A stretch of 64,000 bases of DNA from Coniferiporia sulphurascens. Lineage: Eukaryota; Basidiomycota; Agaricomycetes; Hymenochaetales; Hymenochaetaceae. The DNA lies in assembly GCA_002794785.1 (NCBI GenBank), contig NBBA01000006.1:496001-560000 (forward strand), read 5' to 3'. Made by a program: the position numbers and the translations under genes. The notes under the pieces are model-generated. The model ran no database searches, was not told where the DNA came from, and worked only from the letters and a program-made list of their open reading frames with translations. This document shows positions 22,317-34,716 of the stretch, one piece after another. Numbering within the stretch: position 1 is the first letter of the stretch; each line of letters begins with the position of its first letter.

Positions 22317-22876
22317 TGTTATGTTTTTCTTTACATTCCCCTTACTGCGCTGACTCATTTCCTCTTCATCATCATCAGCCAGTGCAACTCCCCCATTTCT
22401 CTTCATTACTCATCCTTATTCGCATTACACCATAAGATGCCATGATGATGCCATATCACATCACCATGATGTGCTTTGCTTACCAATCACCTTACTTGTA
22501 TTACCAAGACATTCCTTGGGTTTCCATGACCTTCCATAGCCATGTAAATGACCTTACACAAGTAGCTACAGTAGCAAACACATAGAGTAGCATATAAGCA
22601 TGTAACGTAGATCACACAAGCCCTAAGCTTGTGCTCTTTGTTCATACAAGCCCATTATATGCGCCTCACTGTCTACTGTGTGCTCTACCTCCTCATCAGC
22701 CACTTTGTCATAACCCGACTCTTCTAACAAGGTCACTGTGTACCTCCTCAATGATCAGGAAGCCCCACTGTTGATCCACTTTGTTACCGGCATCAGGAAG
22801 CCCCATTGCTGTCACTCACAGCCTCGATGATCAGGAAGCCCTGATGTTGATCACCGTGTAACTGTTGAGCTTAACA
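22317..22876 (+). repeat. 5' LTR of the Gypsy element, 560 bp
   Basis: It begins TGTTATGTTTTTC and ends GAGCTTAACA. It is almost identical to 30012-30131 where the two overlap, and related to the solo LTRs at 20390, 27896 and 32922. It contains the conserved agcttgtgctctttgttcat block. Confidence 0.92.
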
Positions 22877-22907
22877 CTAGCACAAGCTTTCCCAAATTTT
22901 TTTGCTG

Positions 22908-24213
22908 ATGTATCCAATGTCCAAGCACCAACCCTCTGCCCACCCTGTCTCTCAAGCAACCAATCCCGCAACCTGCCTTCATCCTCATTGGAGGTACCTG
23001 GGACTACAACCTCAAGTGCTTTAAGAAAAAGCAGACCAACTTGAATGACTATGACTACTACTCATGGTTACAGAACCAGCATGGAGAATACCAGTGGTCT
23101 AAGGCTCTAGACACCGAAGATGCCCACTTAACCTTCACAACCAACATACCCAACTACCGTGACATCTTTCCTCATCTCAAAACACCTGACATGACTGGAT
23201 CACCCAAGGGTCAAACCATGTTGTCCACACCTGTACCCAAAGAGATCAACCTTGCACGTCCCAACACTTTTGATGGGGACTGCAAATACGCCAGACACTT
23301 CCTCTCTAGCTGTGAAGCATACCTCCACATCAACTGTCATATTTATAACACTGATGAGTTGAAGATCAACTTCATCCTCTCCTACATGCAGACAGGCACT
23401 GCAGGAGACTGGGCCATCAACTGAGAGACATTGGCATCCACTTTTGCCAAAGACAAAAATGGTCAGACCCTCACTACCATCATCGGATATGGGACCTGGG
23501 GCGACTTCAAGTGCGACTTCCGCAACATGTTCATCACCACCGATGATATTGCCGAGGCCTCCCAGGAGATCATGAGCCTCCAGCAGACCAGCTCTGCTGA
23601 CGACTACAACAGCCGCTTCCAGTCACTCGTCACCTGAGCCGGAATGTCTGGCGACAACAACCTCATTCCCATCTATGAGAAAGGCCTAAAACACGGTCTT
23701 CTTGCATGTGTTTTATCTAATGCCAAACCACCCACAACCATCGAGGAATGGTACCACAAGGCCTCCAAGCAGGATGCCGTTTACCAATGCCTCAAGGCCC
23801 TCCACAGCCCAGGACAAGTTCCCATTAAACAGGAAAACTGTTTCCACAACCTCGGCAGCCAGCAGCGACACCAATTCCAGCCTCACCAGTGTGATACACA
23901 GGCAAACATTACCAACTGCCCACCATGCCTCACTGAGGAGGAACGCACCAGATGCATTCATGAAGGACGATGCCTCGCCTGCCGTGAGAAAGGCCACAAT
24001 GCATGCAACTGCACCAAGTACAAACAAGGCCCTAGCCAGCCTCATACAGTGCGCACCATCGATAGCATGTTTCCCATTATCGAGGCACCTGAACCTACTC
24101 CAGGGCAAGATACTCCCAAGTCCATTGCTGCCAATATATGCCAGCTGCTCAGCCAGCTCGATAAGACAGCGATAAATGAGACCTTTGACATCCTGGATAA
24201 GCAGGGTTTTTAA
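22908..24213 (+). pseudogene. Gypsy Gag
   Basis: It probably starts at ATG 22908 with a frameshift near 22965. It continues (IGGTWDYNLKCF.., ARPNTFDGDCKYARHFLSSC) through a Retrotrans_gag domain (EASQEIMSLQQTSSADDYNS). It ends with a zinc knuckle CLACREKGHNACNC at about 23971-24012. In-frame TGA codons at 23422-23424 and 23635-23637 break it. The pol frame is shifted relative to Gag. Confidence 0.88.
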
Positions 24214-24230
24214 AGAGGAAGATTAGATGG

Positions 24231-27200
24231 ATGCTAACTCTTCCTGTTACCATGTCTCCAATTGTAAAAACCGATCCTTCGCTCCCCACAATGAAGATCC
24301 CAATTTCTATGATTGTGTATGACCAAACCATCCCTGTCAATGCATTAATCGACTCTGGCGCCAAAGGCCAGTTTATTGACGCTAAATTTGTCATTAAGCA
24401 TTGCATACCCACCTGACCACTTCCTTGTCCCATCACTGTTCTAAATGTGGACGGAACCAAAAACGAACACAGGACTATCACCCAATGTACCTGGTGATTG
24501 ACCAACATCGAAGGAAAACCCCTTCCGATGAAACTCCTTGTGATGTCCCTCAGCAAGGAAGACATTATCCTCAGACTACCATGGTTAAAGGACCACAGCC
24601 TGGTTATTGATTGGAATAAAGGCACTCTCTCTATCACGAAAGTCACCACCACTACCTCGCTCGCTCAGGAACACATTAAAGAAACAAAACCCATAGAAGA
24701 CATGATTCCACCAGAATACCACCGGTACCTCAATATCTTCCATAAGAAATCTGCGGAACGATTCCTGATCTCTAGACCATACAACCATGCAATCGATCTC
24801 AAACCTGATTTTGTACCACGTGACTGTAAAATCTACCCATTGGCACCCAAAGAATTGGCAGCACTTGACGAATTCCTAGACGAAAATCTTCGCAAAGGAT
24901 ACATATGCCCATCGAAGTCACCTATGGCATCCTCTTTCTTCTTTGTTAGAAAGAAGGACACTAGCCTTCGTGGCTGCCAGGACTACCAAGCTCTTAATGA
25001 GGGAACCATTAAGAACGCATACCTGTTACCCCTGATCAGCGATCTTGTGGACAAACTCAAGGGAGCCAAGTATTTTACAAAACTTGACCTCTGCTCCAGC
25101 TATAACAACATTCGGATAAAAGACGGCAATCAATGGAAAGCCGCTTTTAAAACTCCTCGTGGATTATTCAAACCAACCATCATGTTTTTCGGCTTATGCA
25201 ATTCACCAGCCACATTCCAAGCCTTCATGGATGATACTTTCCATTTCGTAATTCTCAAGGATGGAACCATAATTTACATGGATGACATACTCATCCTGGC
25301 TAACTTGATGGAAGAACTTTATCAATGGACTTGCCGAGTTCTTGATATATGCGCTGCCAATGATCTATACTGCAAACTGGAAAAATGTCTCTTTGGTGTA
25401 CAATGCGTCGAATTTCTGGGAATGATCATCACCCCAGATAACATCCACATGGATCCTGTCAAACTTGCTGGTATTGCCGATTGGCCCACCCCATGTACTG
25501 TTAAACAGCTTAGAAGCTTTATGGGATTCTGTAATTATTACAGACACTTCATCCCCAGCTTCTCAGATATTGTGTACCTGCTCAACAAGCTTACCCACAC
25601 CAATGAACCGTGGAAATGGACACCCAAACATGACCAAGCATTTTCCAAACTCAAAATGCATTTCCTTGACAAACTGGCCTTACTCATACCTGATCCCACC
25701 AAGCTGTTTATCCTCAAAACGGATGCATCTAAAGTCGCTTCAGGCGCCATCCTCTACCAAGCAAATTCCAATGGTGATCTTCAGCCATGCAGATATATAT
25801 CTGAAACATTCGGACCAGCCCAACAGCGCTATGAAGTCTATGACAGAGAACTCCTTGGCATAATACGTGGTCTCGAAGCGTGGTGCCACTATTTACTGGG
25901 CAACCCACACACCACCACGATCTGGTGCAACCACAAGAACCTCTTGTACTTCCGCTCTGAACGTTGCCTAACGCCAAGACAATCACATTGGAATTTGTTT
26001 CTATCTCAGTTCAATTGCATAATCACCCATCACCCAGGGAAATCCATCCCAGAAGCCGATGCGTTATCCAGATGACCTGACCATGGCGAGGAACCACTGG
26101 AAGAACGTGTCATGTTACCTGACACATTATTCATCAGAACTATCAATGTAGATCTCCAGAACTGGATTCAGGACATGCAGGAACATGATTCCTTTGCAAA
26201 AACCATTCAGGATGCCCAATCCCTGAAAATCCCGTCCCCATTCCGTTTCTCATTAGATGATTGGTCTGTCGATTCCGGAATCCTCCAATACCAGAAATGG
26301 GTCTATGTACCAGACAACGCCGATATCAAATGGGAAATCTTACAAATGTTCCATGACCTTCTGTCATTTGGCCACCCAGGGCTATTCAAAACCTCCCAAT
26401 TAGTGCGACAACACTATTGGTGGCCCAGCCTAACGGTATTTGTAGGAAACTATGTCAAAGGATGCATGGTGTGTCAGCAGATGAAAATCAATATGCACCC
26501 AACCAAACCACTGTTATTACCAATACCTGCGGATGCATCTATGCTCCCATTCCAATCAGTCTCCATGGACTTTATCACAGATCTACCCATCTCAAATGAT
26601 TACGACTTGATAATGGTCATCGTCAACCATGACTTGTCCAAGGGAATCGTCCTTATTCCCTGTAAAAAGACAATTGATGCCCTCAGAACGGCAAAGTGTT
26701 ACCATGACAATGTCTATTGGCAATTCAGACTCCCCAAATGTATCATCTCAGACCAAGGCCCACAGTTTGCATCTCAGGTTTTCCAAACCTTATGCACTTA
26801 CCTAGGGATCAAATCGAAGCTGTCCACTGCCTATCACCCTCAAACGGATGGACAAACTGAATGCGCCAATCAGGAAGTAGAAGCATATCTGCACATTTAT
26901 TGTGGCACATCACCTCATTCCTGGGCTGACTCACTCATGGACCTGGAATTCTCACACAATATCCAGACCCATTCAGTTACCAAAATGATGCCATTCACCA
27001 TCATGCTCAGGTACAACCCTATACCCATTCCCTTGGTGATAGAAGATACCAATCTCCCATCTCTCTCTCAGCACCTGCAACTTCTCACATCAATCAGAAA
27101 AGAAGCACTCGCCGCCCATGACCTAGCCCATGCCCATATGGCATGTTTCGGTGCACGAGGCTTCAAACCATTCAAACTTGGCAATAAGGTTTGGTTAGAA

Positions 27201-27599
27201 GCCACCAATTTGCATTTTCCCAACCGCTCCCGCAAATTGTCACCTAAACAGGAGGGACCATTTCCCATAATTCAGGTACTATCACCCCTGAATTATCATC
27301 TCAAATTGCCAGAAGCATGGCAAATCCACCCCAATTTCCACACCTCGCTTCTTTTGGCTTACACAGAGACTGAGGCACACGGACCCCCATTCAGTCAACC
27401 CCCACCTGACCTGATAGATGACCAGCAGGAATACGAAATCGAGGCCATCGTCTCCCACAAAGGCACCGGAAACAGATGGCATTTCTTAGTCAAGTGGACC
27501 AGCTATCTGTCCTCTGAAAACCAATGGCTATCCAAAAAAGACCTTTCACATACTTCTGACATCCTAGAAATGTATAAAACCCTCAAAAAAATCACCTAA
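24231..27599 (+). pseudogene. Gypsy Pol: protease, reverse transcriptase, RNase H, integrase, chromodomain
   Basis: One frame with TGA codons near 24414, 24492 and 26073. Domains: aspartic protease ALIDSGAKGQFID (about 24341-24380), reverse transcriptase with YMDD (25278-25289), RNase H with LKTDAS (about 25714) and YDRELLGI, integrase zinc-binding HHCC (about 26370-26480), DDE core (MDFITDLP, SDQGPQF, QEVEAYL), and a C-terminal chromodomain (EYEIEAIVSHKG..FLVKW..SENQW) at about 27430-27580. The chromodomain places it with chromoviruses, which use it to target chromatin. Catalytic residues seen are intact, so only the stops silence it. Confidence 0.92.
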
Positions 27600-27632
27600 C
27601 CTTTCTTCATTCACTTCACCCCCCTCTACTAC

Positions 27633-29511
27633 ATGCTCACCACCCACGTCACCCACCACAATCACCTCTGGTATCTCACCATCATCATCCCTGGAGGTAT
27701 CATCATCCTCATCTACGCCATCAACCTCATGACTCACCCTCGCCCCACACCCCCCACCTCTCGTCTCAGATTCCCCACCATCGCCAACTGTCGCCCCATC
27801 TCTCCTCTACTTCCTCTACACATGCCACAACCCGCCATCCACTGTCAAGAATTCCTGGCTCGCTCAACTGTCCTGACCAGACAAGACATCCTTGCTGTTA
27901 AGCTCAACGGTTACGCGGTGATCGACGTTGGGGCTTCCTGATCGTCGGAACTGGGGGTATGGCAACGGGGCTTCCTAGATGTCGTAAGTCGAGGATGATC
28001 GTCAATGGGGCTTCCTGATCGGCGATGTGGATGCGGTGGGCTTCTGAGAGTAGGTCGGGTTACGACGAAGCGACTAGTGGCACACTGGCACACAGTAGAC
28101 TGGTGGTAGCAGATAATGGGCTTGTATGAACAAAGAGCACAAGCTTAGGGCTTGTGCTACTGAAGTTACATGCTTATATGCTACTCTATGTGTTTGCTAC
28201 TGTAGTGACTTGGTTAGGTGTGTTTACCAGGCTATGGAAGGCCATGGAAACTCAAGGAATGCCTTGGTAATACAAGTATGGTGATCAGTAAGCAAAGCAC
28301 GTCATGATGGTGCAATAAGGCGTCATCATGGCGTCTTATGGCATAATGCGAATAAGGATGAGTAAGGTAGAGAAATGGGGGAGTTGCACTGACTGATGAT
28401 GACGAACGGGAAGTGAGTCAGCGCAGTAAGGAAAAGTAAAGGAAAATTGTAACACTTGCACAACTCCAACACACCTTCCCACAAGACTTCCCGGTGGCCA
28501 CACATGTAGCCCACATCGAAATCGAGATCAAAGAGGCAACCAATGAGCTACATTCTTTTGGAATACTGCCAGTTGACCTCCTTCTCCATCTAGCTGAACT
28601 TCACAACCAGGCAGTCGTCCAACATGAGCAGCTCCATCACCAACACCAACAGCAACAACAACGACTCTGAGTACCACCGCTGTCACCAGTGTGCTACTCA
28701 AAGGCGATACCCCCAACCCCAGTGCCCATCTATACAGCTACCCCCCCGGACCATCCTCCAGCATATCCTGGGGGCCCCAGACATGGACACAGACATCAAC
28801 CGACTACTGGCCACCCACCTGAGAGTGCACCAGGTCAACAGGATGCACCAACGGCTCAGGACAGTGGAGGACATGCAGCGCCTGGCATGGCACGCTCAGG
28901 AGCTGACCGAGATGCTTGAGTCTTGCTTGGGTAATCTTGTGGACAACTTACACCTCCTGCACAACACGGACTACGAGTCACTTGAGGAAGAGGACATTCA
29001 TATGGTACTCATCCCCCTCCACCCACAAGCTCACCTTTACCATCCCGCCCCATGCCCTCCTCTTGCTCCCACAGCACCTTCCATGCCCATGGTCACTTGT
29101 CGCAATTTGTCCACCCAGACGAACCCAAACCCTATTCGGATCCAACCCCCATCACAACAATTGTCCTCATCATCCTCACTATCGCACTGCTCTGCGTGTC
29201 AATCGACCACACACCTCACCACCTACTGCGTGCAGTACATCTGTCCCTGGTGCAATGAGGCCGCACCTGGCCATCCGCCCAGGAACTGCCCCCAGCATGG
29301 TCAACAGTCAACATCACCCCCACCACTCACACCAACCTCCACACCAGATGAAAATCAACCGCCACCACCTGCAGCAAGGACTGATAACTGCCCCCAACTA
29401 ACCAAGTTAGGGGCATGTGTACTGGTGCAAGCCTACCTGGATGATGTCGCCCATGGTCTCTTGAACAACGACATGGACATGGGCTCCAACAACGACAATC
29501 TTTCCAACTAG
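27633..29511 (+). pseudogene. Extra 3' ORF of the Gypsy element, split by a solo LTR
   Basis: ATG 27633 opens a frame with an N-terminal hydrophobic segment (YLTIIIPGGIIILIYAINLM) and a Pro-rich stretch. It is cut at 27896 by the solo LTR and resumes in frame at 28455 (QLQHTFPQDFP..) to a stop near 28673. A second overlapping frame 28624-29511 adds a helical, Pro-rich and Cys-rich part (CSACQ..YCVQYICPWCNE..NCPQ) that could bind zinc. It lies in the env position between pol and the 3' LTR. No homology to known envelopes is visible. Function unknown. 29512-30011 is non-coding leader to the 3' LTR. Confidence 0.55.
27896..28454 (-). mobile_element. Solo LTR, Gypsy family G, 559 bp, antisense inside a relative
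   Basis: Perfect 5-bp target duplication CTTGC (27891-27895 and 28455-28459), TG..CA ends. Removing it with one duplication copy rejoins the 3' ORF in frame. Confidence 0.92.
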
Positions 29512-30011
29512 GGGGATTCTAGTCTGCAATGACAGAAAACTAGCATTGGTCTGCAATGACCCTAAACTACTACTCCCAGGTATGACCTTAAACTGCCCAC
29601 TAGTGCGTTTCCTCCTTCTCTTTTTTTTACACCCATCTCCCTGCTTGTTATTGTCCTTATTGGCAGCTTGCCTTCTCCTTATTGTTTATTGGCCTTTACT
29701 TGGCCGCTATAGGCGCCTATGACTCACAATCCAGGTTAGGGATTCTTTTTGCACTTATTTTCTGCTTCCTCATCGTCTTCTGACATCATACCATTAATCA
29801 TGGTGAGGGACCAGGATTAGGTACCAAAGGGCATGGTAACAGACCCTGTGGTGAACCTAGCATTACACTTAAAGACCTGCTAGGCCGGCTTCTTGATACA
29901 CCTGGATTTTATCTTTAGCTTTTCATGACTCATCTCCTTTTCTCTTCTTTGTTTTTTTTATTTTTTTTTATTTGACAATTCAGTGACTTGTCGATCCTAA
30001 CAGGGAGGCAA

Positions 30012-30131
30012 TGTTATGTTTTTCTTTACATTCCCCTTACTGTGCTGACTCATTTCCTCTTCATCATCATCAGCCAGTGCAACTCCCCCATTTCTCTTCA
30101 TTACTCATCCTTATTCACATTACACCATAAG
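30012..30131 (+). repeat. 3' LTR fragment of the Gypsy element (first 120 bp)
   Basis: It begins TGTTATGTTTTTC after a purine-rich tract (cagggaggcaa) and matches 22317-22436 almost exactly, then is cut at cattacaccataag by the start of U2. Confidence 0.88.
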
Positions 30132-31580
30132 TGTTAGGAATTGATGAATAAGCTTGCTTACAAGCTTAGACAATGACACCAGTGACTACCAATACAGGAA
30201 GGGACTCCCATGGAGACTATCCAGCAATCATTCAACATGGGGATGGAAGTAACTAGAAAACCAGGACTTCTTGGGAACATCAGGCCAATCACAATGCTCA
30301 AGTGACTGCTAAAGACTCTTGACACATCAAGACTCTGCCACTGATGCCGGACCGCATACAATCAATCATGGGAAGCATTTAACATGGTAATAACCAAATG
30401 CTTTTACATGGCAGGGTACACAAACTGCCAGGTAACTACAGATCACGCTGTAGACCCTATAGGCGACGGCACAGAGGTCAGGGTAATGCACACGATACAA
30501 ATGTACATCTTCGATGTACAAGAGTTCTTGCACAACATCCATGTCCAGACGATAGTGAACCCACACATACATGACAAGGAATGTGACCTACGAGTGGTCT
30601 CAGGATCCTTCCCGTACAGGACGTTGCAGGATAACACATTCCTAGCTAACGCTCACTGATTATGTGCAAAGGTAATCACCCTCTTCGAGAATCTATCAGC
30701 AAAGGGATCGGCAATGTTAATCTTTATGTGATAACACTATGGTTATCAAATGGATCACCCCCAGCGCCACCTACAGGATACACACGACATATCGCTAGGA
30801 TAAACCACATTAACGAACCACCAGATAATGTGATCAATGACAGGACACCAACTGAAAGGTACCCGCCTATGGACCTTTAGCCAATATTGCATTATGTGAT
30901 TAAGCCACACTCGACAGGAACCGAAGCGCTTACCGAAGCCAGCCACAAACTCTAAAAGACAATTGTCCAAGTCGACAGGATAACATGGAGGAACCAGTAC
31001 AGGAGGCCAACGAGACAAGTCAACAACTTACCAATCATCAAGCTGTTAGGCAGCATCTCAACAAGAAGCCACTGGCACATAGACTACAGGGTAGCGTGCA
31101 GAACAGTGGGGTGACATGCACAGCCTAAGCGTCATGGTGAAGTCATTATGACACCTATGACTTCACTATGAGCTCAGTGGAGCCTAGTGGAGCATAGTGG
31201 AGTGCATGACGTGCAGTGGAGCTCAGTGGAGCACCAATGGCCAATCATAGATAGTTATTTCTCATATGATCCTCTAATGAGGTCATTTGCACTGGTACGC
31301 AGCTCCAAGTCAGTGGAGCTTATGACAACACTGTGAGGCATCATAGCTCCAACTGCAGAGCCTTGTGGAGCATCTGCTTTCAAGCGGAGCTTCTTCTTCA
31401 TGTATATAAGGAGGGCCTAGACCAGCCTAGACCCCCAGTTTAATTCACCTTCTCAATTCTCTCAGACTTCTCCTGAGCAAAGTACCAACATCTACCAACT
31501 TATTCTTGACTCAATCACACACCTCAACTCTATCTTGACTACTTGTTCCATCAGCTAACCACAGTTACCCTTGGTCCTAA
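30132..31580 (+). mobile_element. LTR-like element U2 carrying a decayed ORF
   Basis: It begins TGTTAGGAATTGATGAA as U1 does, and probably ends at TTGGTCCTAACA (about 31580). It has a TATA box (GTATATAAGG near 31403) and the CAGTTTAATTCA motif shared with U1. The middle part (31140-31400) holds several cagtggagc / agtggagc direct repeats. It is followed at 31581-31765 by a short leader and ATGTCTGAGAAATAC, which looks like the start of a Gag frame that is then cut off by the TPR2 segmental duplication. This suggests a 5' LTR with only the start of its element left. Confidence 0.5.
30300..30880 (+). pseudogene. Decayed homologue of the U1 ORF
   Basis: Frames 30315-30659 and 30662-30880 together match the U1 protein from TLIDTRNLC to RTPERTPF. 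A TGA replaces the residue in the CxRC motif near 30341, and a frameshift lies near 30660. No function is known. Confidence 0.6.
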
Positions 31581-31765
31581 CAACCAAGTGCTGAGGTGAG
31601 CTGTTATGTTATTGTTTGTCTTCAGTTCTTTACATGTTTATTACCTAGCATATATCTAGGTAATTGTTTCTCTATGTAGATGATCAATACACCAAGCACT
31701 GAGCATATATCTAGTTCAATAGTCACTTTACCCAATGTCTGAGAAATACAATCATGCAACTACTG
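31581..31765 (+). other. Leader and truncated Gag start after U2
   Basis: It contains tagcatatatctaggtaatt twice in part and an ATG at 31735 (MSEKYNHATTE). The coding start resembles the opening of the Gag fragment at 21500 (MSDNE). At about 31766 the sequence becomes the segmental duplication. Confidence 0.3.
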
Positions 31766-31966
31766 AGACCTCTCACATCAGCCTGAGTGGCAGTTCCATC
31801 ACAGTGAAGCTGGAAAATAAGAGTATGAATATCAGCAAAAAAAACACAAGAGGTTATTGCTTCTTAAAAGTAGGTCAAACAGAACTCCCTACAGAGGATA
31901 CAAAACAAACATATATTTTCAAAACACATTGTTGAAAGTGACACACATAATGCACACAGTTTCTAA

Positions 31967-34716
31967 TTACTTAACTCCCAACTCCTTCAATGACAAGATA
32001 GCATGCTCATATGGTTTCTTTACTATACCAGGACAAACAGACATATATCTTCCTAATATATTTACACTCTCCTTTAGATGTACCACTGCTTCATCTTTAC
32101 TCCCAGCTTGTTTAAGGATATTACCAAAAGTTTCCAATGCATTACCAAGACCTGGTTCATATGTCTTTGGAGACCTAAGAGTGAGTTTCCTGTAGAGCTG
32201 CACTGCTTCTTGAATAGCCTCTATGGCTTTCTGGTGCTCCAAAATGTTACACAAGTGGAGGGACAAATTGTTTAAAGAGCTAGCCAGGTCATATTCAAAC
32301 ACCTCTGGGCTTCTCTCAGTAAGCTTCCTGTAGAGCTTCACAGATTCCTGGATGACATCTATTGCTTTCTGGTGCTCCCCAATAGAAGATAAGTGGTTGG
32401 AAATATTGTTTAAAGACCTAGCCAAGTCTTTTTCAAACACCTCTGGGCTTCTTTCAGCAAGCTTCCTGTACAGGTGCACTGCTTCCTGGATGGCATCTAT
32501 AGCTTTCTGGTACTCCCCAATGGCAGACAAGTGGTTAGACAGGTTGCTTAAAGAGACAGGCAGATCTCGCTCAGACACCTCAGGGCTTCTCTCATCAAGC
32601 TTCCTGTAGAGCTGCACTGCTTCCTGGCTGGCATCTATAGCTTTTAGGTGCTCCCCAGTATCAGATAAGCGGTTAGACAGATTGTTTAGAGAACTAGCCA
32701 GGTCATTTTCAAACACCTCTGGCTTTCTCTCAGCAAGCTTCCTGTACAGCTGAACTGCTTCCTGAATGGCATCTATAGCTTTCTGGTGCTCCCCAGTATC
32801 AGACAAGTGGCTAGACAGATTGTTTAAAGAGCTAGCCAGGTCTGGCTCAAACATGTCTGGGCTTCTCTCAGCAAGCTTCCTCCTTAGCTGCACCGCTTCC
32901 TGAATTGCATCTAATGCTTTCTGTTACAATTTTCCTTTACTTTCCCTTATTGTGCTGACTCACTTCCTCTTCATCATCATCAGTCAGCACAACTCCCCCA
33001 TTTCTCTGCCTTACTCATCCTTATTCGCCTTGCGCCATAAGACGCCATGATGATGCCTTATTGCACCATCATGACGTGCTTTGCTTACTGATCACCGTAC
33101 TTGTATTACCAAGGCCTTCCTTGAGTTTCCAAGACGTTCCATAGTCTGGTAAACATACCTAACCAAGTCACTACAGTAGCAAACACATAGAGTAGCATAT
33201 AAGCATGTAACTTCAGTAGCACAAGCCCTAAGCTTGTGCTCTTTGTTCATACAAGCCCATTATCTGCTACCACCAGTCTACTGTGTGCCACCTGGCCATT
33301 AGTCGCTTCATCATAACCTGACTCGCCAAAGAAGCCTACCATGTCCACATTGTCAATCAGGAAGCCCCATCGACGATCACCCTCGACTTACGACATCTAG
33401 GAAGCCCCGTTGCCATACCATCAGTTCCAACAATCAGGAAGCCCCGACATCAATCACCGCGTAACCGTTGAGCTTAACACTTTCTGGTGTTCACCCATAG
33501 CAGACAAGTCAACGGAGACATTATGCAATGCTACGGCAAGTTCAGATGAAAAAAATGCAGGATTCTGTTCTGAAAGTTGTCTGGCAATGGAATAACACAT
33601 TTGGGAAAGAAGAAGTGCATCGCTTTTAAGACCCAACGACAACCCCAGGATACACGAGAGCCTGGTTGCTCTGTGGAGCCATGTAATCGCAGACACCTCA
33701 GAGTCTTTCTTCTTGAGGGCCCCGAGCAGAGAGTACGTCTCCTGTACTGCACTGGCTCTGTCTGCAACCGGGTCCTTAAACGTAGGATGAAAGGTCCCTG
33801 AGCCAGAGAATTCGTAGCCGTCTGGAGCAGTTGCCCTCTCAGCGCGAAACATCTCATTATTGATCTCCAAAGTAGCACGAAGGGCTTTGACCTTAATAGA
33901 CAAAATCCTATGCTCCACTTCCTTCTCCTCGTCGACATCGCCGAGTTCCTATAAATGACTACATTAGTGTAAAGTGTAGACCAAACCAGCAGCGTGCGTA
34001 CGATAGTTGCTTTGCGAAGAGCTTTCTTCTTCTCGCTAATCGACATGATATTTGTACCAAAGAGGGCTCCCGCCTGTGCTAGGTCCCCCTGAGCTGCAGA
34101 GACTCGAGCATCTAAAGATTCCTGCAGCGCTGCCCCATCCCTTTCCACACCAAGAGCAGCAATACTGATGCTGTTACTAACGCCATTTGCAGCCTCCACA
34201 ACAAATACTGAGTATGCCGTCCATTTCCGTGGAGGCGGAACACTCACCAAGAACTTTGTATAAGCACGATCCACCTCCTTCCGAATCTCCTCAATTTGCT
34301 GCGCGATATCGTCGGCGCTAAATACTCGAGCCTTCATACGCTTAACATAGCCCCCAAAACCAGACTTAGTCTTGTAGATCTTGTCGCAATCATACAGCAG
34401 TTCATGGAGGTTACTAGTTGACGGATATCAGAAATTTTCCCAAGAAATTACGTGGCAGTTGAATACCTTTGCAACGCAGCAATATCCTTGTCCAGCACCG
34501 GCAGGCTATCGCTGATGCGACCCTTACGAAGTTCCTCCAAATTCTGGATATCATCGACAAGACGGACGGATTCCCTGAAGAGGTTTTTCTTGTTTTTGGA
34601 ATTCTGTCAAATTCACGGTCATTGTCATCCGCGGAGAAATGATTGTCGTGACGAACTTTTTCCACTATTTCTTTTATTTTCATAGCAACGGATAAGGCAG
34701 TAGATGCGTAATCCAT
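31967..34716 (-). pseudogene. TPR2: paralogue of TPR1, disrupted by a solo LTR
   Basis: Exons 34657-34716, 34467-34603, 34002-34413, then 33948-31967 interrupted at 33480/32921. Introns are again exactly 53 nt. Without the LTR and one 5-bp duplication, the last exon is 1419 nt and in frame, giving a 675-residue protein with six 46-residue repeats plus the degenerate last unit. With the LTR, translation runs GEHQKVLSSTVTR and stops inside the LTR, so only the N-terminal domain and part of the first repeat would be made. Otherwise no stop is seen, so the loss is recent or the truncated product may persist. Confidence 0.85.
32922..33479 (+). mobile_element. Solo LTR, Gypsy family G, 558 bp, inside TPR2
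   Basis: Perfect 5-bp target duplication CTTTC (32917-32921 and 33480-33484), TGTTACAATTTTCC..GAGCTTAACA. TPR1 shows the empty site (atctaatgcttcctggtgtt). It lies on the strand opposite to the gene. Confidence 0.95.

Larger units (their letters stand above)
22317..30131 (+). mobile_element. Gypsy chromodomain LTR retrotransposon (chromovirus type), 3' LTR truncated
   Basis: 5' LTR 22317-22876, Gag, protease-reverse transcriptase-RNase H, integrase with C-terminal chromodomain, an extra 3' ORF, and the first 120 bp of a 3' LTR (30012-30131) that stops where element U2 begins. A solo LTR of the same family is inserted in antisense at 27896-28454. Every coding region has nonsense codons or frameshifts. 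The target duplication cannot be tested because the 3' end is lost. Confidence 0.92.

Noticed and set aside
22305..22320. ctcaggggggg before the Gypsy LTR taken as the polypurine tract of the Gag fragment, making 22317 its 3' LTR
   Set aside because: The LTR at 22317 pairs with 30012 and directly precedes the Gypsy Gag; the tract is more likely coincidental, though a Gag-only element cannot be fully excluded.
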